From Tilletia caries (taxonomy: Eukaryota > Basidiomycota > Exobasidiomycetes > Tilletiales > Tilletiaceae): a stretch of 64,000 bases of DNA. Shown here piece by piece: positions 1 to 12,216 of the stretch. The stretch is taken from the NCBI GenBank assembly GCA_032718865.1, contig JALUTQ010000001.1, positions 1,054,001 through 1,118,000 on the forward strand, read 5' to 3'. Below the pieces are notes generated by a model. That model ran no database searches. It had not been told where the DNA came from and worked only from the letters and a program-made list of their open reading frames with translations. The translations under genes and the position numbers were made by a program. Each line of letters starts with the position of its first letter. Position 1 is the stretch's first letter.

Positions 1-3000
1 CAAGTCTATCACCAGGCTGGCTCTTTGGCGTTTTCGTCCCCCAACGGTCGTCCCTGCTATGCGCAGACGTACTTCGTCCAGACAGACCCGGACTCCAAGA
101 TCGGGACTCGCATTGACGGCGCTGCCCGTCAACAGGAGATCGATCGCGTCACGGTTGAACGCGTGCAGGAGGAGCTGTACAACAACAATCCATACGCATC
201 GTTTCTCCGCACGGCAGCAGGAACACTTTCTCCAGCAGAAGACGAAGGTGCAGACACCGCTATCCGTATCATCGATCCGGGAAGAATCGGCGGAGCTGAT
301 CCTCGCACGTACAATCGACCTCGAGCTTCGGAGATCGCCGCACTCATATTACATGATGCTCACACCGCACCAAGGGGTCGCGATATCATCTTCTACTACA
401 AGGATGGTCCTCTTCACCGTATCTGCGAACTGCACCCTGCCTTCCTGCCACTTCGGTTCCCCCCCTCCTGATTCCGTACGGTCACTTCGGTTGGTACCCA
501 TATATTCCTCTTGGACAAGATACCCCACGAGCCATCTTCGATGCCGATCAAGCAGTGGCCCGAGCTGCTTTGGCTCTTCCCGAGGGTGAGTACGCGCGGT
601 TTTTATGTTGCTATGTACATACCTGGCCTTGGCTCTGACCGATGATGAACTCTCTTACAGTGATCGCTAATCGTGGCAGGGGCGGGACCCACAAGGTGAC
701 TCTTGAAATGTTTCATGCCTTTCACCTGCACGACCGTGGAGCCTTTTTCGACTCTATTGTATGCTCGCAATCTTCTGCAAGAGTACGTTGTGGACGCTTG
801 GACCATGATCGAACAAGACCGAGCCGACTGGCAGCGCCATAATCAGGACAAGCTCCGTGCAGAAGTCTACTCCGGTCTTCAGGACGCACTCATCACCGGT
901 CAAGATCTGAACTCTATCGGGAGACGAACCGTGCTGCCCTCCACGTTCACAGGTGGACCTCGCTGGTGGCAAGCGCGATATCATGATGCGATTGCTCTCT
1001 CACGACAGTATGGCCGTCCAGATCTCTTCATCACCATGACCTGCAACGTTCACTGGCGAGAGATCCAAGACGAACTTTACCCCGGCCAGTGCGCTTCCGA
1101 TCGACCGGACTTGGTTTCCCGCGTATTCTGGCTGAAGCTCGATCACGTCCTCGAGCAGCTCACGAAGCGTCATGTGATGGGCCATGTGGTCGCTCATTGC
1201 TATTCGGTCGAGTTTCAAAAAAAACGCGGTCTTCCACATTCACACATCCTACTTTTTCCTTCATCAAAGCGACAAACTCAACAATGCGAGGGCGATCGAC
1301 TCCGCAGTATCTGCCGAGCTTCCCGACATCGAGGTAGAGCCCGATCTCCACCGCGCCGTGCTTACACATATGATCCATGGTCCCTGTACATTCAATCAGC
1401 CGTGCATGCAGAATCCAACAATGCCTGGGCGTTGTTCTCGGCGGTATCCGCGCCCGATTAGGACCGAGACTGTTGCGGACATAGACGGATATCCCGAATA
1501 CCGTCGACGGCCGAACGGTGCTACCGCTCAAAAACGTACCTCTGGCGGCCAACCTGTTACCGTAGACTCCAGCTGGGTCGTTCCATACAACCCCTTTCTT
1601 TTTACGCACCTTCGACTGCCACATGAATGTCGAAGTCTGCACAGCAATTAGTGCGGTAAAGTACCTGTACAAGTACATTTTCAAAGGCCCAGATCAGGTG
1701 ACCATTACCACCGACGCTGAAGGCAACGCTACCGTCGACGAGATCACCGATTACCTCAAAGCACGATATGTGTCTCCCTGCGAAGGTCAGTATCCACTTA
1801 GCACTTATGCTTACGCACCAGCATCATCACTGATAAGTACTCCTTCTGTTCTTCTGAACAGCGGTTGGTCGTATCCTCAACTTCCAGCTCCACGGCCTCC
1901 ATCCTAGCGTTCATGCCCTAGATATCCACCTCGAGAACCAGCATCAAGTCGTGTTTGATCCCGACGATGAAGACAACGCAGCAGAACGCCTGCAAGCAGC
2001 CGAACAAAAGTCCAAACTCCTTGCCTTCTTCGCGCTGTGCGCCAGTGACCCCGCAGGAACTGCCGACTTGACATACGCAGCAGTACCAGGTCGATATACC
2101 TGGGTAGCACGGACATCACTATGGAAGCGCCGTGCTAACCCCCCGTGCTCAAGGGCAACTCGGACGCATCTACTACGCCCCCTTCTCCAGCGGTGAAAAG
2201 TACTACCTTCGACGACTGCTTCACATCGTCCTCTGCCCTAAGTCCTTTGCCGACCTGCGTACTTTCAACGGGACCGAGTACCCTACCTTTCGGGACGCAT
2301 GCGCAGCCCGGGGCCTCATTGACGACGATCAAGAGTGGCACCACTGCCTCCAAGAGGCATCGCAAATTCAGACCGGAGCAGCACTTCGACGTTTGTTCTG
2401 CACCATCATCCTTAACCACGAGGTGCAAAGTATTGAGGATCTCTATGAGCAAAACAAGGTCGCTCTTGCCGACGACTGCAGGAGGCGACTACTCCGTCGA
2501 GGAGTCCCTAACGCCTCTGCAGACCGGGTCCTCTCCCTCTCTCGAGCCCTTCTTCGACAGACGCTGCTGAGGATGCAACCAGACTACGACCTCGCCCACT
2601 TTCCCATTCCCGGTCCTGACGCTGCCTTCGCGGATGACATCAACGACCTACCAGCTGTTCTCGAGGACGAGTTGTCGTATGATCGAGTCGCACAACTCGC
2701 ATTCGCCCAGCAGGCATACGCATCGCTCAATGACCAGCAACGGACGGTGTTTGACGACGTCACACGCGCGGTACAGCAAAGGGCCTACTCCTCTTTCTTT
2801 CTGGACGGCCCAGGTGGTTCCGGTAAGACCTACGTTGAGAATGCCACCCTTGCCCACGTCCGAGGACACGAGCAAGTTGCCCTCGCTGCATGCTCGAAGG
2901 AGGCCGCACCGCACACAATCGCTTCAAGATCCCTTTCACCATCCAGAGCGACTCAGTATGCTCCATCAGTGCTCAATCCGCGGATGCTGCCCTCCTACGC

Positions 3001-4140
3001 CGCACCGTTCTTATCGTGTGGGACGAGGCACCGATGCAACATCGTCATGTTGTCGAGGCCGTCAACCGCCTGCTACGAGACATTCGACAAAACGACCATC
3101 CCTTTGGAGGAGTGGTGATGTTGTTCTCCGGCGACTGGAGACAGACTCTACCCATCGTGCGCGGAGGATCCGAAGCCGATGTTCTCTCAGCTTGCCTCCA
3201 CAAGTCTGCAGTGTGGAACTACATCACCACCCTGAGGCTAACTGCGAATGAGCGACTTCGAGCACAACCATCCTCAACGTCCGAGCAAGTCCGAGCCTTC
3301 CTGACTGCGTATAACACCTGGGTCATGAACGTCGGTAACGGAACACAGCAGGTCGATCAGTACAACAACATCAGCATCCCGAATTGGATGCGCTTCGAAG
3401 ATGACGACCCGACTCCGCTGATCACCTCCATCTACGGGGATATTCCCAATCACATTTACAATCTCGAATCGTACTGGAGCAGGCGAGCCATTCTACATGC
3501 TCGAAACGTGGATGTCGACGCCACGAACACGCATGTTCTCTCTCTACTTCCCGGAGAAGTACACGTCGCTCATAGTGCCGACACTGCAATCACCCCAGAC
3601 GGAGATCAACATCCAGGGTACCCACCAGAGTCCCTAGCAACCATGACGCCTGCAGGACTGCCGCCACACCAATTGATGCTGAAAGTTGGCGCTCCTGTCA
3701 TGCTGTTGCGGAACCTAGATCCTTCTCATGGACTGTGCAACGGCACAAGACTCATGATCACAGCCATCCGGCCCAAGGTCATCGAAGCCAAGATCCTGAC
3801 GGGAGCTGCCAGGCACAAAGGTCAAAGTGTCCTGATCCCCCGCATCCGGAACCGAACCGGAGAAGGCGTCCTTCCCTTCATCCTGGACCGTCTTCAGTTC
3901 CCCATTAAGCTATGCTTTGCCATGACCATTAACAAAAGTCAAGGGCAGTCGATCGAGCGCGTCGGAATCGATTTGCGATACTCTACTTTCGCTCATGGCC
4001 AACTTTATGTTGCCCTCTCCAGAACTACAGATCCATCTCATGTGCGTTGCCTACTCCCCAAGGGACATTCCTTCACCCCCAACATTGTCTTGAAGGCGGC
4101 CCTCGCCCATGCGTTGCGTCGCAACCTCCCGCCCTCTTAG
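1..4140 (+). mobile_element. Helitron RepHel transposase, degenerate, 5' end outside window
   Basis: Rolling-circle transposon protein (HUH replication initiator fused to a PIF1-type helicase). Helitron_like_N sequence runs from the window start. The Rep part shows PDLFITMTCN, then the metal-binding LPHSHILLF (HxH), then the two-tyrosine segment YLYKYIFKG near 1665-1690. The helicase shows Walker A GGSGKT (about 2818), Walker B VWDEAP (about 3017), FSGDWRQ (about 3127), and C-terminal NKSQGQS and LYVALSRT (about 3930-4025). Two introns fit: 586-660 and 1786-1861, both GT..AG and both restoring Rep homology. The frame is broken at C7 459-465, T5 744-748, T5 1253-1257, T5 1599-1603 and C6 2139-2144; except at the C7 run, removing one base restores the frame. 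A further shift near 2885-2900 looks like a small deletion between motifs I and Ia. Stop at 4138-4140. Not functional as written. Confidence 0.9.
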
Positions 4141-4427
4141 TCCGTAGCTCATCAATGTACTCAATACTGTATTCGTACCTCCCTACATCATTCCAAGTCC
4201 CAACTCCAGTAACTCATCGCGTTCAACGTTCAATCTATCAAGTCCCAACTCCAGTACCCTACCGCGTTCAAACTTCACCGGTCCGCATTCAATTCACAAC
4301 TCATTGGAGTGTCCATTGCGGCATTGCGGCGGCGTCAAGCACCTATGCAGCACCCTCTTCACTACAAGTGTCCTTTGATTCGTGATGGTCCCTTGCGCAA
4401 TCAGAAGTCCGTGCCCACCCACTCCAT

Positions 4428-6183
4428 TCAGCCGCAGTCCTCAACCCGTGCACGCTTCTCTGTTTCGTCCCCAGCGGCATTGTCGTCACGATTGCGCTTC
4501 CTCATCATCAGCTGAAACGCTTCCTCCGTCAAGACCTTGGAGCCGCTCGGACCAGCTTCGTTCCCGTTTGCGGTCGCGCCATCCGCTCTGGCAGTGACCG
4601 CCACCTTCTTTCCGTCGGAGACCGCTTTCGAGCGTGCCGTCCACGCATTCTTCGCCGTGGTCCCTTGCTTGCCTCCTTCCGCTTGCGTCGGCGTATCGAC
4701 CTCTCGCACCCCGTTCCGCAGCTCTTCAAGGCCAACCACGAGTCGAGGCTCCCCCTCCACCGTCTGCAAAGTCTCCACTGAACCTCGCGCGCCAATGAAT
4801 TCCCCCCATCCCAACCGGCTTATACTTCTCCCATCGCTTTGTGTTGGGAACCAGGTAATGAGTGATCGTAGTCAGCACACCATTTGCCTGCGGATGACAA
4901 TGAGAACAAACACAGAACACCTCAAAGTTCATCAGTACTAGAGACGACGCATTGACTTCAGTCGCTTTACTCACGGTATTGACACGACTCTCCAAAGTAA
5001 AAGATCGTGCCTTTGACTCGATCACCTTCCCCGCAGATCGCACCCTCCACGCCTGCTTGAACAGCTGATTCTCCATGTACTCCTCCGTCTCCACCTCTCC
5101 CGGACGCAGTTCGACCCGGCCATCAATCATCTCGAACACGAGCCCATCTTTGTCGAAGCCGACCCAGACGCACATGCTGTAGATTCCGCCGACGATCGGA
5201 GCCTCCTCTACCGTCCAGCGCATTCTGAAATCCAACGAGTCCGCTTTGGTCGTGATCGTGCGGCCCGTGACCGTAGTTGTGCCGCCCTCCTCACACACGT
5301 CGAAGACCAGAAACCGGTAAGAAGACACACAGTAGCTGTTATTTGTCGTCAACATCGATGACGTTGCCTTCGGGGCCATAGCGCCTGTTGTCGACGCCGA
5401 CGCCGACGCACTCGGATTCGTCCCGGGGCCAGTAGACGCTGTCGACGCGGGTTTCTTCTTTGTGTTCCAGGCACTCGACCACTTCGAAGACGCAGAGGGT
5501 CCCTTACGCGCCATACCGAGCTTGGGTTGGTGAGGAATACCATCCTCAATGAACTGGAGCCGAGCCGTGACGCCACCGTCCAGGGAGGTAATCGCTCCAA
5601 GGCCTCCTGCAAACGTACCAACCTTCGGCAGCGTATCCTCGCTCTCCGTCGTAAACATGATCTCGAACGGTATCTTATCCTCCACCTGCTCACTCATCAT
5701 TCAAAAGAAAATGCACATCAGTTATCATCCACCTATACAACGTGCACGCATCCACCAGTGACCAGAACGATCAACACACTCACCATGTACGTCTTCCCTG
5801 TAATCGTAAACGAACCACTCCCGCTCGCCGTCACCAGCCCAAACGCGTGGACCTGCATTCGAAGGCTGGAGAAGTGCCTGCCCACGTACTCCTCCTCATC
5901 CGCCGGATCTCCAGGCGCCACCTCCACCTCAGCACGGTTCCACACGAGCTCCACTCGCTTTTCCCGGCGTAGCCAACTGGAAGACGCCCGAAATCACGCT
6001 CCCAGGCACAGGACGACCTTCGCCCCACCAATCCTTCAGTATCACGTTTCCAATGTCCCCGGAATCCAACAGGCCGACGGACTTCGTCCAAACAAATCCG
6101 ACCTTCGTATCCACGTTGCCGATTTCGTCCACGGGAAACTGGTGAAACACGTCCGCCCAGGTGCTATACGTCGACACCGCCAT
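4428..6183 (-). pseudogene. Uncharacterised gene, two homopolymer frame breaks, possibly Helitron-captured
   Basis: I do not recognise the family. A start at 6181-6183 (MAVSTYSTWAD) opens a reading frame with even beta-strand-like composition and no signal peptide or membrane segment. It shifts frame at an A4 run (5959-5962 on the + strand). It continues across an intron around 5683-5785 and a second one at about 4889-4969 (GTGAGT..CCGCAG on the minus strand). It shifts again at a G6 run (4802-4807) into a Lys/Arg-rich acidic tail ending at 4428. Losing one base at each run gives one continuous protein. A Ser/Ala/Thr-rich linker lies in the middle (about 5360-5500). It is antisense to and 290 bp beyond the Helitron helicase, and shares that element's type of frame break, so it may be carried by the element. 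Alternatively it is an ordinary neighbour with base-call errors. Confidence 0.5.
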
Positions 6184-6545
6184 TGTGTATGTTGATTGGT
6201 TTGATGAGATCTGCAGAGAAGAGTAGTTGAAAGACGTAAAAGGAGAGAAAAGATGAGCGTTAGGTGAGCGCATGCGTTCAAACTCCAGCGTACCATCCCT
6301 GCACTCAGCATCCGTCAACTGCCCATTATATACCGACCAGTGAAAACAAACCCACCGTCAGCAGCATCCATCACCTCCCCTCTCTGTTCAGCACCCTACC
6401 TCCCCCTTCTCACACCGGCACTCTCTGCTCACTCACTCGGTCACTCACGTCTCACAATCACGTTCTCATTCCATCCGTTGTTGAAGTCACATTCTCATTC
6501 CATTTGTCGGTTTCACACGTGCCTCCACGGCTCCACCGCACTCCG

Positions 6546-6593
6546 GCGGGCGCCATTCAGGGCGCCCGCGCCTGTTCCCTTGTGCTCTCCTAA
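6546..6593 (+). other. Candidate Helitron 3' terminal hairpin and CTAA end
   Basis: A perfect 9-bp stem (GCGGGCGCC 6546-6554 and GGCGCCCGC 6561-6569) with a 6-nt loop, followed about 20 nt later by CTAA at 6590-6593. Helitrons end in a short GC hairpin then CTRR. The distance is a little long and the next base is G rather than the usual T, so this is only a candidate for the end of the element that starts before position 1. Confidence 0.3.
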
Positions 6594-7224
6594 GCCTCAC
6601 ACGCCTACCATTGGATTTTCAGGTCAGTTATTCAGGAGCCGCGAGAGCTTCGGCGGTCTGAGGCGGGCCAAAAAAATTGGAATTTTCGACCCAGAAATAC
6701 CTTTGATCTGTGCTTAATGAGATGAGGTCGGCCATACAAGGTCCTCATACCCTCCCATGGTAAGATAGTGAGCGTACCATCCTGTGGTTTTTCGAGAATT
6801 TGTGTACCATCCTGTGGTTAACCTCGATAGATAGCCGCAGGCAGCGCAGCGAGTACATACATAAATGAAGGTGGACGGGGCCGACCGGCCGAGGGAGAAG
6901 TCGTGGACTGTGGAGATCGGTCGGACGGCAGCAGAGATTAGAGAATGTCGAGAGAGGAGGAAGGCCGGTCTGGAGGATGAGAGCCGGGTCGATCCCCCTT
7001 CTCCTGCCTGGCGATAAGGAAGACAAAGCTAAGGCGCCGACGAAGATCGCGAGCGTGGGGGTTGTCGATCCGATCCGACGAGCAGGCAGTCGCAGTGAGG
7101 GCCGAGGATGGTGGAAGCATCGAAAAGAATGAGAATAGCTGGGTATGTGATAGCTGTCGTAAATCCGGTGTCCGCATCTCTTCTGAGGGCGGGTTTTCCT
7201 AGAGCGCATAGCGGGTTTCCTCCC
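6594..7224. other. Intergenic, no gene seen
   Basis: No conserved reading frame on either strand. A 16-bp direct repeat (GTACCATCCTGTGGTT) occurs at 6774-6789 and 6804-6819. The right part is the 3' flank of the minus-strand SDR gene. Confidence 0.5.
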
Positions 7225-8455
7225 TCAATTCGTCCCGCCCCTCTGGGCCAAGTAGTTCCTCCGAGCCCGATAAAGAACGCCCAACGAGAACGCCCTGGCC
7301 TTGAACGAATCCACGATCCAAACCGGCAGATACCACGCCATCAACGCCGAGAAGCTCTTCGCCCCTGCCACAATATACGCCCTCGGGTTCTTCTTGAGCG
7401 CGGCTGCCATGACGCGCTTGGCAAAGATGGCCGTCGGAGTGGCGTAGCTGCCTTGGGAGAACATCGCGCGGGCCTTGATCACGTCGGACGCGGGGGCGTA
7501 GGGGCTGTCTGGGGAAGGGACTGTGGCGCTTTGTGTTGCTGCTTCGCCGAATTCGGACATGATTGCGCCGGGGGCGACGATGACTACCTTGACGTTGAAG
7601 GGAGCCAGTCTGCGCAGAGAGAGAGAAAGGGGGAACCCAAGATTGTTCAGAGCCCGTCTGGACAGGTTTCTGTGGCATGTGGATCGCAACTCACTCAATG
7701 CGGAGGGCGTCTGACCACCAATGGACGGCAGCCTTGGAAGCAGAGTAGCCTGCAGCCCAAGGAGTTGAGGTGATTCTGGTAGTGTAAAATCAGAAGAGGA
7801 AAGCGTTCAGCTTGAGCAGATGGTATGGCCGGCCATGTTGTTACGCAGGATTGGAGAGCACGTACCCGACTGTGCTGCCGATGTTGACGATGGTTCCTGA
7901 GCCTTGCTTGATCATGTGGGGAGCGACGGTTTGAGTGACGCGGATCAGTCCGAAGAACTGCAAAAAGGGAGAGTAGAGGGAGTATTCAGTGAGAGGCGGG
8001 GAAACGACGACGATGAGTTACTTGCTTGGGACAACTTACGTTGGTCTCGAAGCATGCCTTGTACTTTGCGATGGGCACCTCGATGGCTGCGCCGATGGTG
8101 TTGCTCGCTCCCGCATTGTTGACGAGCACATCTGTGAGTTGTGAGAGAGGCAGAATCGTCAGCGCATGTATAAACACCATCCTACAGGGGAGAACTGACC
8201 TATGCGGCCGGCCTGGCGAAGGACAGCATCAATAGCGGCCTTGACACTGCCCTCATCGTTCACATCCAAGGCAACGCGAGCGACGTTGGGGGGAAAGTGA
8301 GCGAGGTTGTCGATGTTGCGTGCGGATGCGAAGACGCGGTACTTGTTTGCTGCTTGTGGTGATTTGCTGAGTTCGTCGACAAAGGCGCGTCCGATGCCGG
8401 AGGAGGTGCCGGTGATGAGGATCACCTTGCGGGTGTCGGGCGCGAAGTGTGACAT
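7225..8455 (-). CDS. Short-chain dehydrogenase/reductase, AYR1-like
   Basis: Classical SDR, closest in pattern to fungal NADPH-dependent 1-acyldihydroxyacetone-phosphate reductases (AYR1 group), which act in ether and glycerolipid synthesis at the ER and lipid droplets; the exact substrate is inference. The N-terminal Rossmann motif is TGTSSGIG, followed by DVLVNNAG, GTIVNIGSTVG (catalytic Ser) and GYSASKAAV (Tyr-x-x-x-Lys). Five exons fit: 8200-8455, 8040-8131, 7866-7957, one around 7696-7770 carrying the YxxxK motif, and a last one from about 7610 to the stop at 7225-7227. All have GT..AG introns. The start ATG at 8453-8455 sits directly before the Rossmann strand. A C-terminal hydrophobic segment (ALMAWYLPVWIVD) may anchor it to membranes, as in AYR1. 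It shares a short divergent promoter with the gene at 8640. Confidence 0.85.
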
Positions 8456-8639
8456 CTTGGGACTGGTATTATTGGGGGTGTTGGGCTGGTGGGCATGGAT
8501 GAGCTCGGTGCCCGGTGCCCCACACAGGGGAAGCCTTCCAAAAGCCCGATCCGAATATCGCCACTGTCACGTGATCACGATCTGCCACTCAGCACGGAAG
8601 CTCGAAAGTCGAAGCTCGCCCAGAAGGAAGTCGGAACGA

Positions 8640-8672
8640 ATGAAATGCCAACGACAGCGACAGCGACAGCAA

Positions 8673-8704
<32 letters not shown>

Positions 8705-10258
8705 GAGTGAGTAACGAAGGGGGAGAGTAGCGGCGAGAACCAGCAGCAGGCCGAACTCAATTCCTCTCCCCCCTTCACCCCAGTGTCACGCACCCCAGCC
8801 GACCCACGCCACCACAGAGATCGAGAACGCGACCGCGACCGGGATCGCGCGCACAGAGACAGAGACAGAGACAGAGACCGCTACCGGGATCGAGCATCCT
8901 ACGGCGCTGGCGCCGGTGGCAGCAGCAGCAGTAGCAGCAGGCGCGATCGCGATTGGGACAGGCACAGGGAACGAGACAGGGATAGGGATACCAGACCGGG
9001 AGGATCAGGATGGGAACGAGATCGCCCAGATCGGGATGCACATCGCAGCGAACGACGTCGCGGCGAATGGGATGCTGATCGCGAGCGAGAGAGGGACAGG
9101 CCCCGGGACCGCGACCGCGACCGTGAGAGGGAACGAGAACGAGAACGATCCCCGCGCAGGAGGAGATCACGCTCGCCTCCCAGCACTCGCGCTGAGCCAC
9201 AAGCGGCCGCAGCAGGAGCAACACCCCGCGCACCGGCCACTGAAGCGAATACCAACACTGCCATTGCTGCTGCTCCCACTGCCTCAGCAAGCGCAGGCTC
9301 GCCCTCCAAAGCCGCTGCTCCGTCCTCTACTCCAATATCATCGGCCGCCCAAGAACAACAACAACAACAACAACAACAAGAAGCCCCTCCGCCTCCACCG
9401 CCCACATCAACAGCGGACATCCCCCCACCCCCACCACCTCCTCCTCCCTCCACCTCCTCCGTCCCACCCCCTCCTCCACCAAACCCAGCACAAGCACAAG
9501 CGCAAGCACAAATACCAGCAACGGCACCTACAGCGCCCCGACGCGATCGGGAGCGCGCAGCTGCGCTAGGAGGGCCTGCTCCTGCTCCTGCGGAACAACA
9601 GAAGCAGAAGCAGAAGCAGAAGCAGAAGCAGAAGCAGAAACCGCTGCCAGTGCCCGTATTGCCTGTGCCGTACCGGTACGACCGTGCGTTGGAGCGGGAA
9701 CAGACGAAGGAGCTTGTTGCGTTTCATGAGGAGCATAAGCGGCTTAGTGACGAGGTCAGTCATGTGTGTTCTTTCCCACAACCCACCCCTCCTCCTTTCG
9801 GCTTGGCTGGCTTGCTGAACTTTTTTTAACTCTTCGTACAATGGCCTCGGCAGCTCGACAAAGCGCATCAGGCCCGCCTATCACTCTCCTTCCAGACGTA
9901 CTTCGACCTCGCCCCCTCCCCAAGCTCCAACCCGAACCCAGACCCCACACCAACCCCGACAACACAAACAACACTCCACCAAGCCCTGCTCTCCCTCTCC
10001 ACCACATCCCGCGAACTCGAGACCGCCCGCCGCCGCGCCGAACAGACACACACCGCCCTCGAAGGCGCAGTCATGGCCAGCGAGCGGTACGCGAAGGCCG
10101 CCGAGGGGTGCGCGAGGGGGATGTGGGGGCATGGCCTTCTTACTGTTACGGGACTGTTGGAGGGGGGTAGTGGTGAGGAGGCGAGGGTGGGCAGTCCGGC
10201 GGGGACAACGCCGCCACCGCCGCCGCCGCCGCCGCCTTCTTCTGCTCCGGCTGGGTGA
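8640..10258 (+). CDS. Arg/Asp-rich, polyQ and polyP low-complexity protein
   Basis: Function unknown. Exons 8640-8706, 8784-9754 and 9854-10258 join in frame. A start at 8640 (MKCQRQ) leads through a short His/Glu repeat; a second possible start codon is created by the first splice itself (A at 8706 joined to TG at 8784). The protein has an N-terminal RD/RE repeat region resembling spliceosome-associated SR-like proteins, then Ala/Thr-rich stretches, polyQ, several polyPro tracts and a QK repeat. A folded-looking charged segment follows (YRYDRALEREQTKEL to the exon 2 end). The last exon has a probable coiled coil (SRELETARRRAEQTHTALEG) and a Pro-rich tail. Nearly all low-complexity parts are trinucleotide or hexanucleotide repeats in the DNA. 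A nuclear RNA-related role is a guess from composition only. Confidence 0.65.
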
Positions 10259-10479
10259 TATTTGCAGTTACATATAGTGGTATCACTCATGCAATTCCAC
10301 GGCACATTTACACACCAGTTGGCTTGGATTGATTCAACACGCACGCAGGGCTTTGGATTGGAAGATCAAGGGCGAGATGGTATATGTCAGGAAAAGCTCG
10401 TTTTCGAAACCGAGGACCCGCTCTGATGAGAGACGAAGGCGCGAGGAGATGTCTTCGAGTCGGGTTGAAACGACAGCGA

Positions 10480-10483
<4 letters not shown>

Positions 10484-10567
<84 letters not shown>
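10484..10567. repeat. (AG)n microsatellite, about 42 units
   Basis: Uninterrupted AG dinucleotides in the 3' flank of the Myb-like gene that ends at 10573. It produces artefactual Arg-Glu reading frames on the + strand and Leu-Ser frames on the minus strand. Confidence 0.95.
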
Positions 10568-10572
<5 letters not shown>

Positions 10573-12156
10573 CTAGACGTCCCCGGCCGAGACCGACACG
10601 CCCGGAGCAGGCGGCGGAGGCACCATTCCCCCACTCGCACCACCAGCACCAGCACCAGCACCAGCACCAGCACCCACAGCCCCACCGTCGGCCGCCTTTC
10701 TGGAGTTCACCCTCTCGACCTCCTCCTTCAACCAGGCCAAGCGGAACTCATCCTCGTTATCCCCAATTGCCATATACGTCCACACCGCGGTAAGGTCCTG
10801 CCGGAAGAGGTTGGTAAGGGTGACCTTCTGGGTGATCGAGAGTCCGCTGGCTTCGTTCCGGACCCGTCGTTGAGCCTGCTGGATCAGTTGCTCGTTCGGG
10901 TCCAGAGAGGCCGCTGCGGCTGCGGCGGCCATGGAGCTCGATCCGGCCGGGTTGCCGTACGAGGTGTCGCCCCCAAGGCCGAAGGAGGCGTCCTGGCTGA
11001 GGTCGTGCGAGTGGTTGCCCGTGTTCCGACGCTTGTTCACCGACCAGTGGTTGCCGCCCGCAGGCGAGTTGTACTGCGAGTTGTTCCCATTGTTCAACAA
11101 CGCCCTCGCCCGGTTCGCAGCGGGTGTCGAGACCTTGCCCTGGTTCGCCTGCTGCTGCTGCTGTTGCTGGCCGTACCCGCCCGAGGAGTGGGGGTTATGG
11201 TGCGAGCCGGAAGCCGACGCCGAGCCGGATGAGTTCGAGGTGAGGAAGGCCGGGTCGCCCGCCAACGCTGCGACCTCGTTGAAGAGCGGGAACCCCTTGA
11301 GTCGGAATATCTTGGCGATGCGGATCTTATGGGCGGTATCGAGCGAGTTGACCCATGCGTCCCACATATGACTGGGCACCATCCGGGCGCCCTCGGCATC
11401 GGACCAGATGAACCCGGGCTGACAGCGAATATCAGCGACGACGCGATACTGGAGCAAGAGCAACTGCCAGCGATTCCGACACGCAAGGGAATCATAGCGC
11501 CCCTCACTCGAGCCCTTCTCGATCCGGTACTTCTCCATGCCGGCCTCGACGGCGGACCAGGTGATGCCGCGATTGCCCAAGATGGAAGGGGTGCCGCCGT
11601 TGGCTTTGGCTGCGATGTCGTGGGATTCACGCTGGACGCGGAGTTGGCGGATGAGCTCGAGGTCGTCGGAGGATGTCCAGGTTGCCTTGGTGGACTTGCG
11701 TTGGGTGCTCGCGCCGAGGGCGGCGGCTTGTTGTGCTGCGACGGCGGCTGCTGCTGCGGCGGAGACTGCGGACTGGGTGAACACCGAGTTTACGGAGAGG
11801 TTGTTCACATTGGGACTTTGCTGTTGTTGGTGCTGTTGGACCTGGACCTGCTGCTGCTGCTGGTGGTGGTGGTGTTGAGGCTGTGGAGTAGCGCTGCCAT
11901 TGTCGTGCTGTGCGGTGAGGCCGAGGGAGGCAGCGGTGGGGTTGTGAGCGGGGGTGCTGATGCTGTCGTGGTGGGCGGCAACAGCGGCGGCGGCGGCGGC
12001 AGCAGCGATGGTAGAGTCGTGGGCAGCCTGGCTGAGGTGGTGGTGGTGCTCGTCGTCGTCGTCGACCCCGGCTGGCTCGAGCGAGGGGGACGGGCTGGAG
12101 GCGGGCGCGGAGCCGGAGCCAGTGCCAGTGCCTGCGCCGGGAAGGGCGGGGCGTCC

Positions 12157-12198
<42 letters not shown>

Positions 12199-12216
12199 CG
12201 TGCGTGCGCTGTTCAT
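10573..12216 (-). CDS. Myb/SANT-like DNA-binding regulator with low-complexity arms
   Basis: Putative transcription regulator. I chose the ATG at 12214-12216 (MNSARTNS); upstream in-frame codons give a Cys-rich leader that looks like 5' UTR. No intron is needed. Order: Asn/Ser repeat (hexanucleotide repeat in the DNA), acidic DDDDEHHHH, polyAla, polyHis and polyGln. Then comes one conserved block of about 130 residues beginning KATWTSSDDLELIRQLR. It contains two tryptophan-based helices (ITWSAVEAGMEKY and CRNRWQLLLLQYR) typical of single-repeat Myb/SANT-like domains in fungi. More Ser/Gly/Gln-rich sequence follows, then a second conserved helical region near the C-terminus (SITQKVTLTNLFRQDLTAVWTYMAIGD). 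Targets cannot be read from sequence. It is divergent from the IVY1-like gene across about 430 bp. Confidence 0.7.

Noticed and set aside
10330..10800. Long + strand frames rich in Arg-Glu repeats
   Set aside because: They are translations of the (AG)n microsatellite and of the antisense of the Myb-like gene; no conserved sequence outside the repeat.
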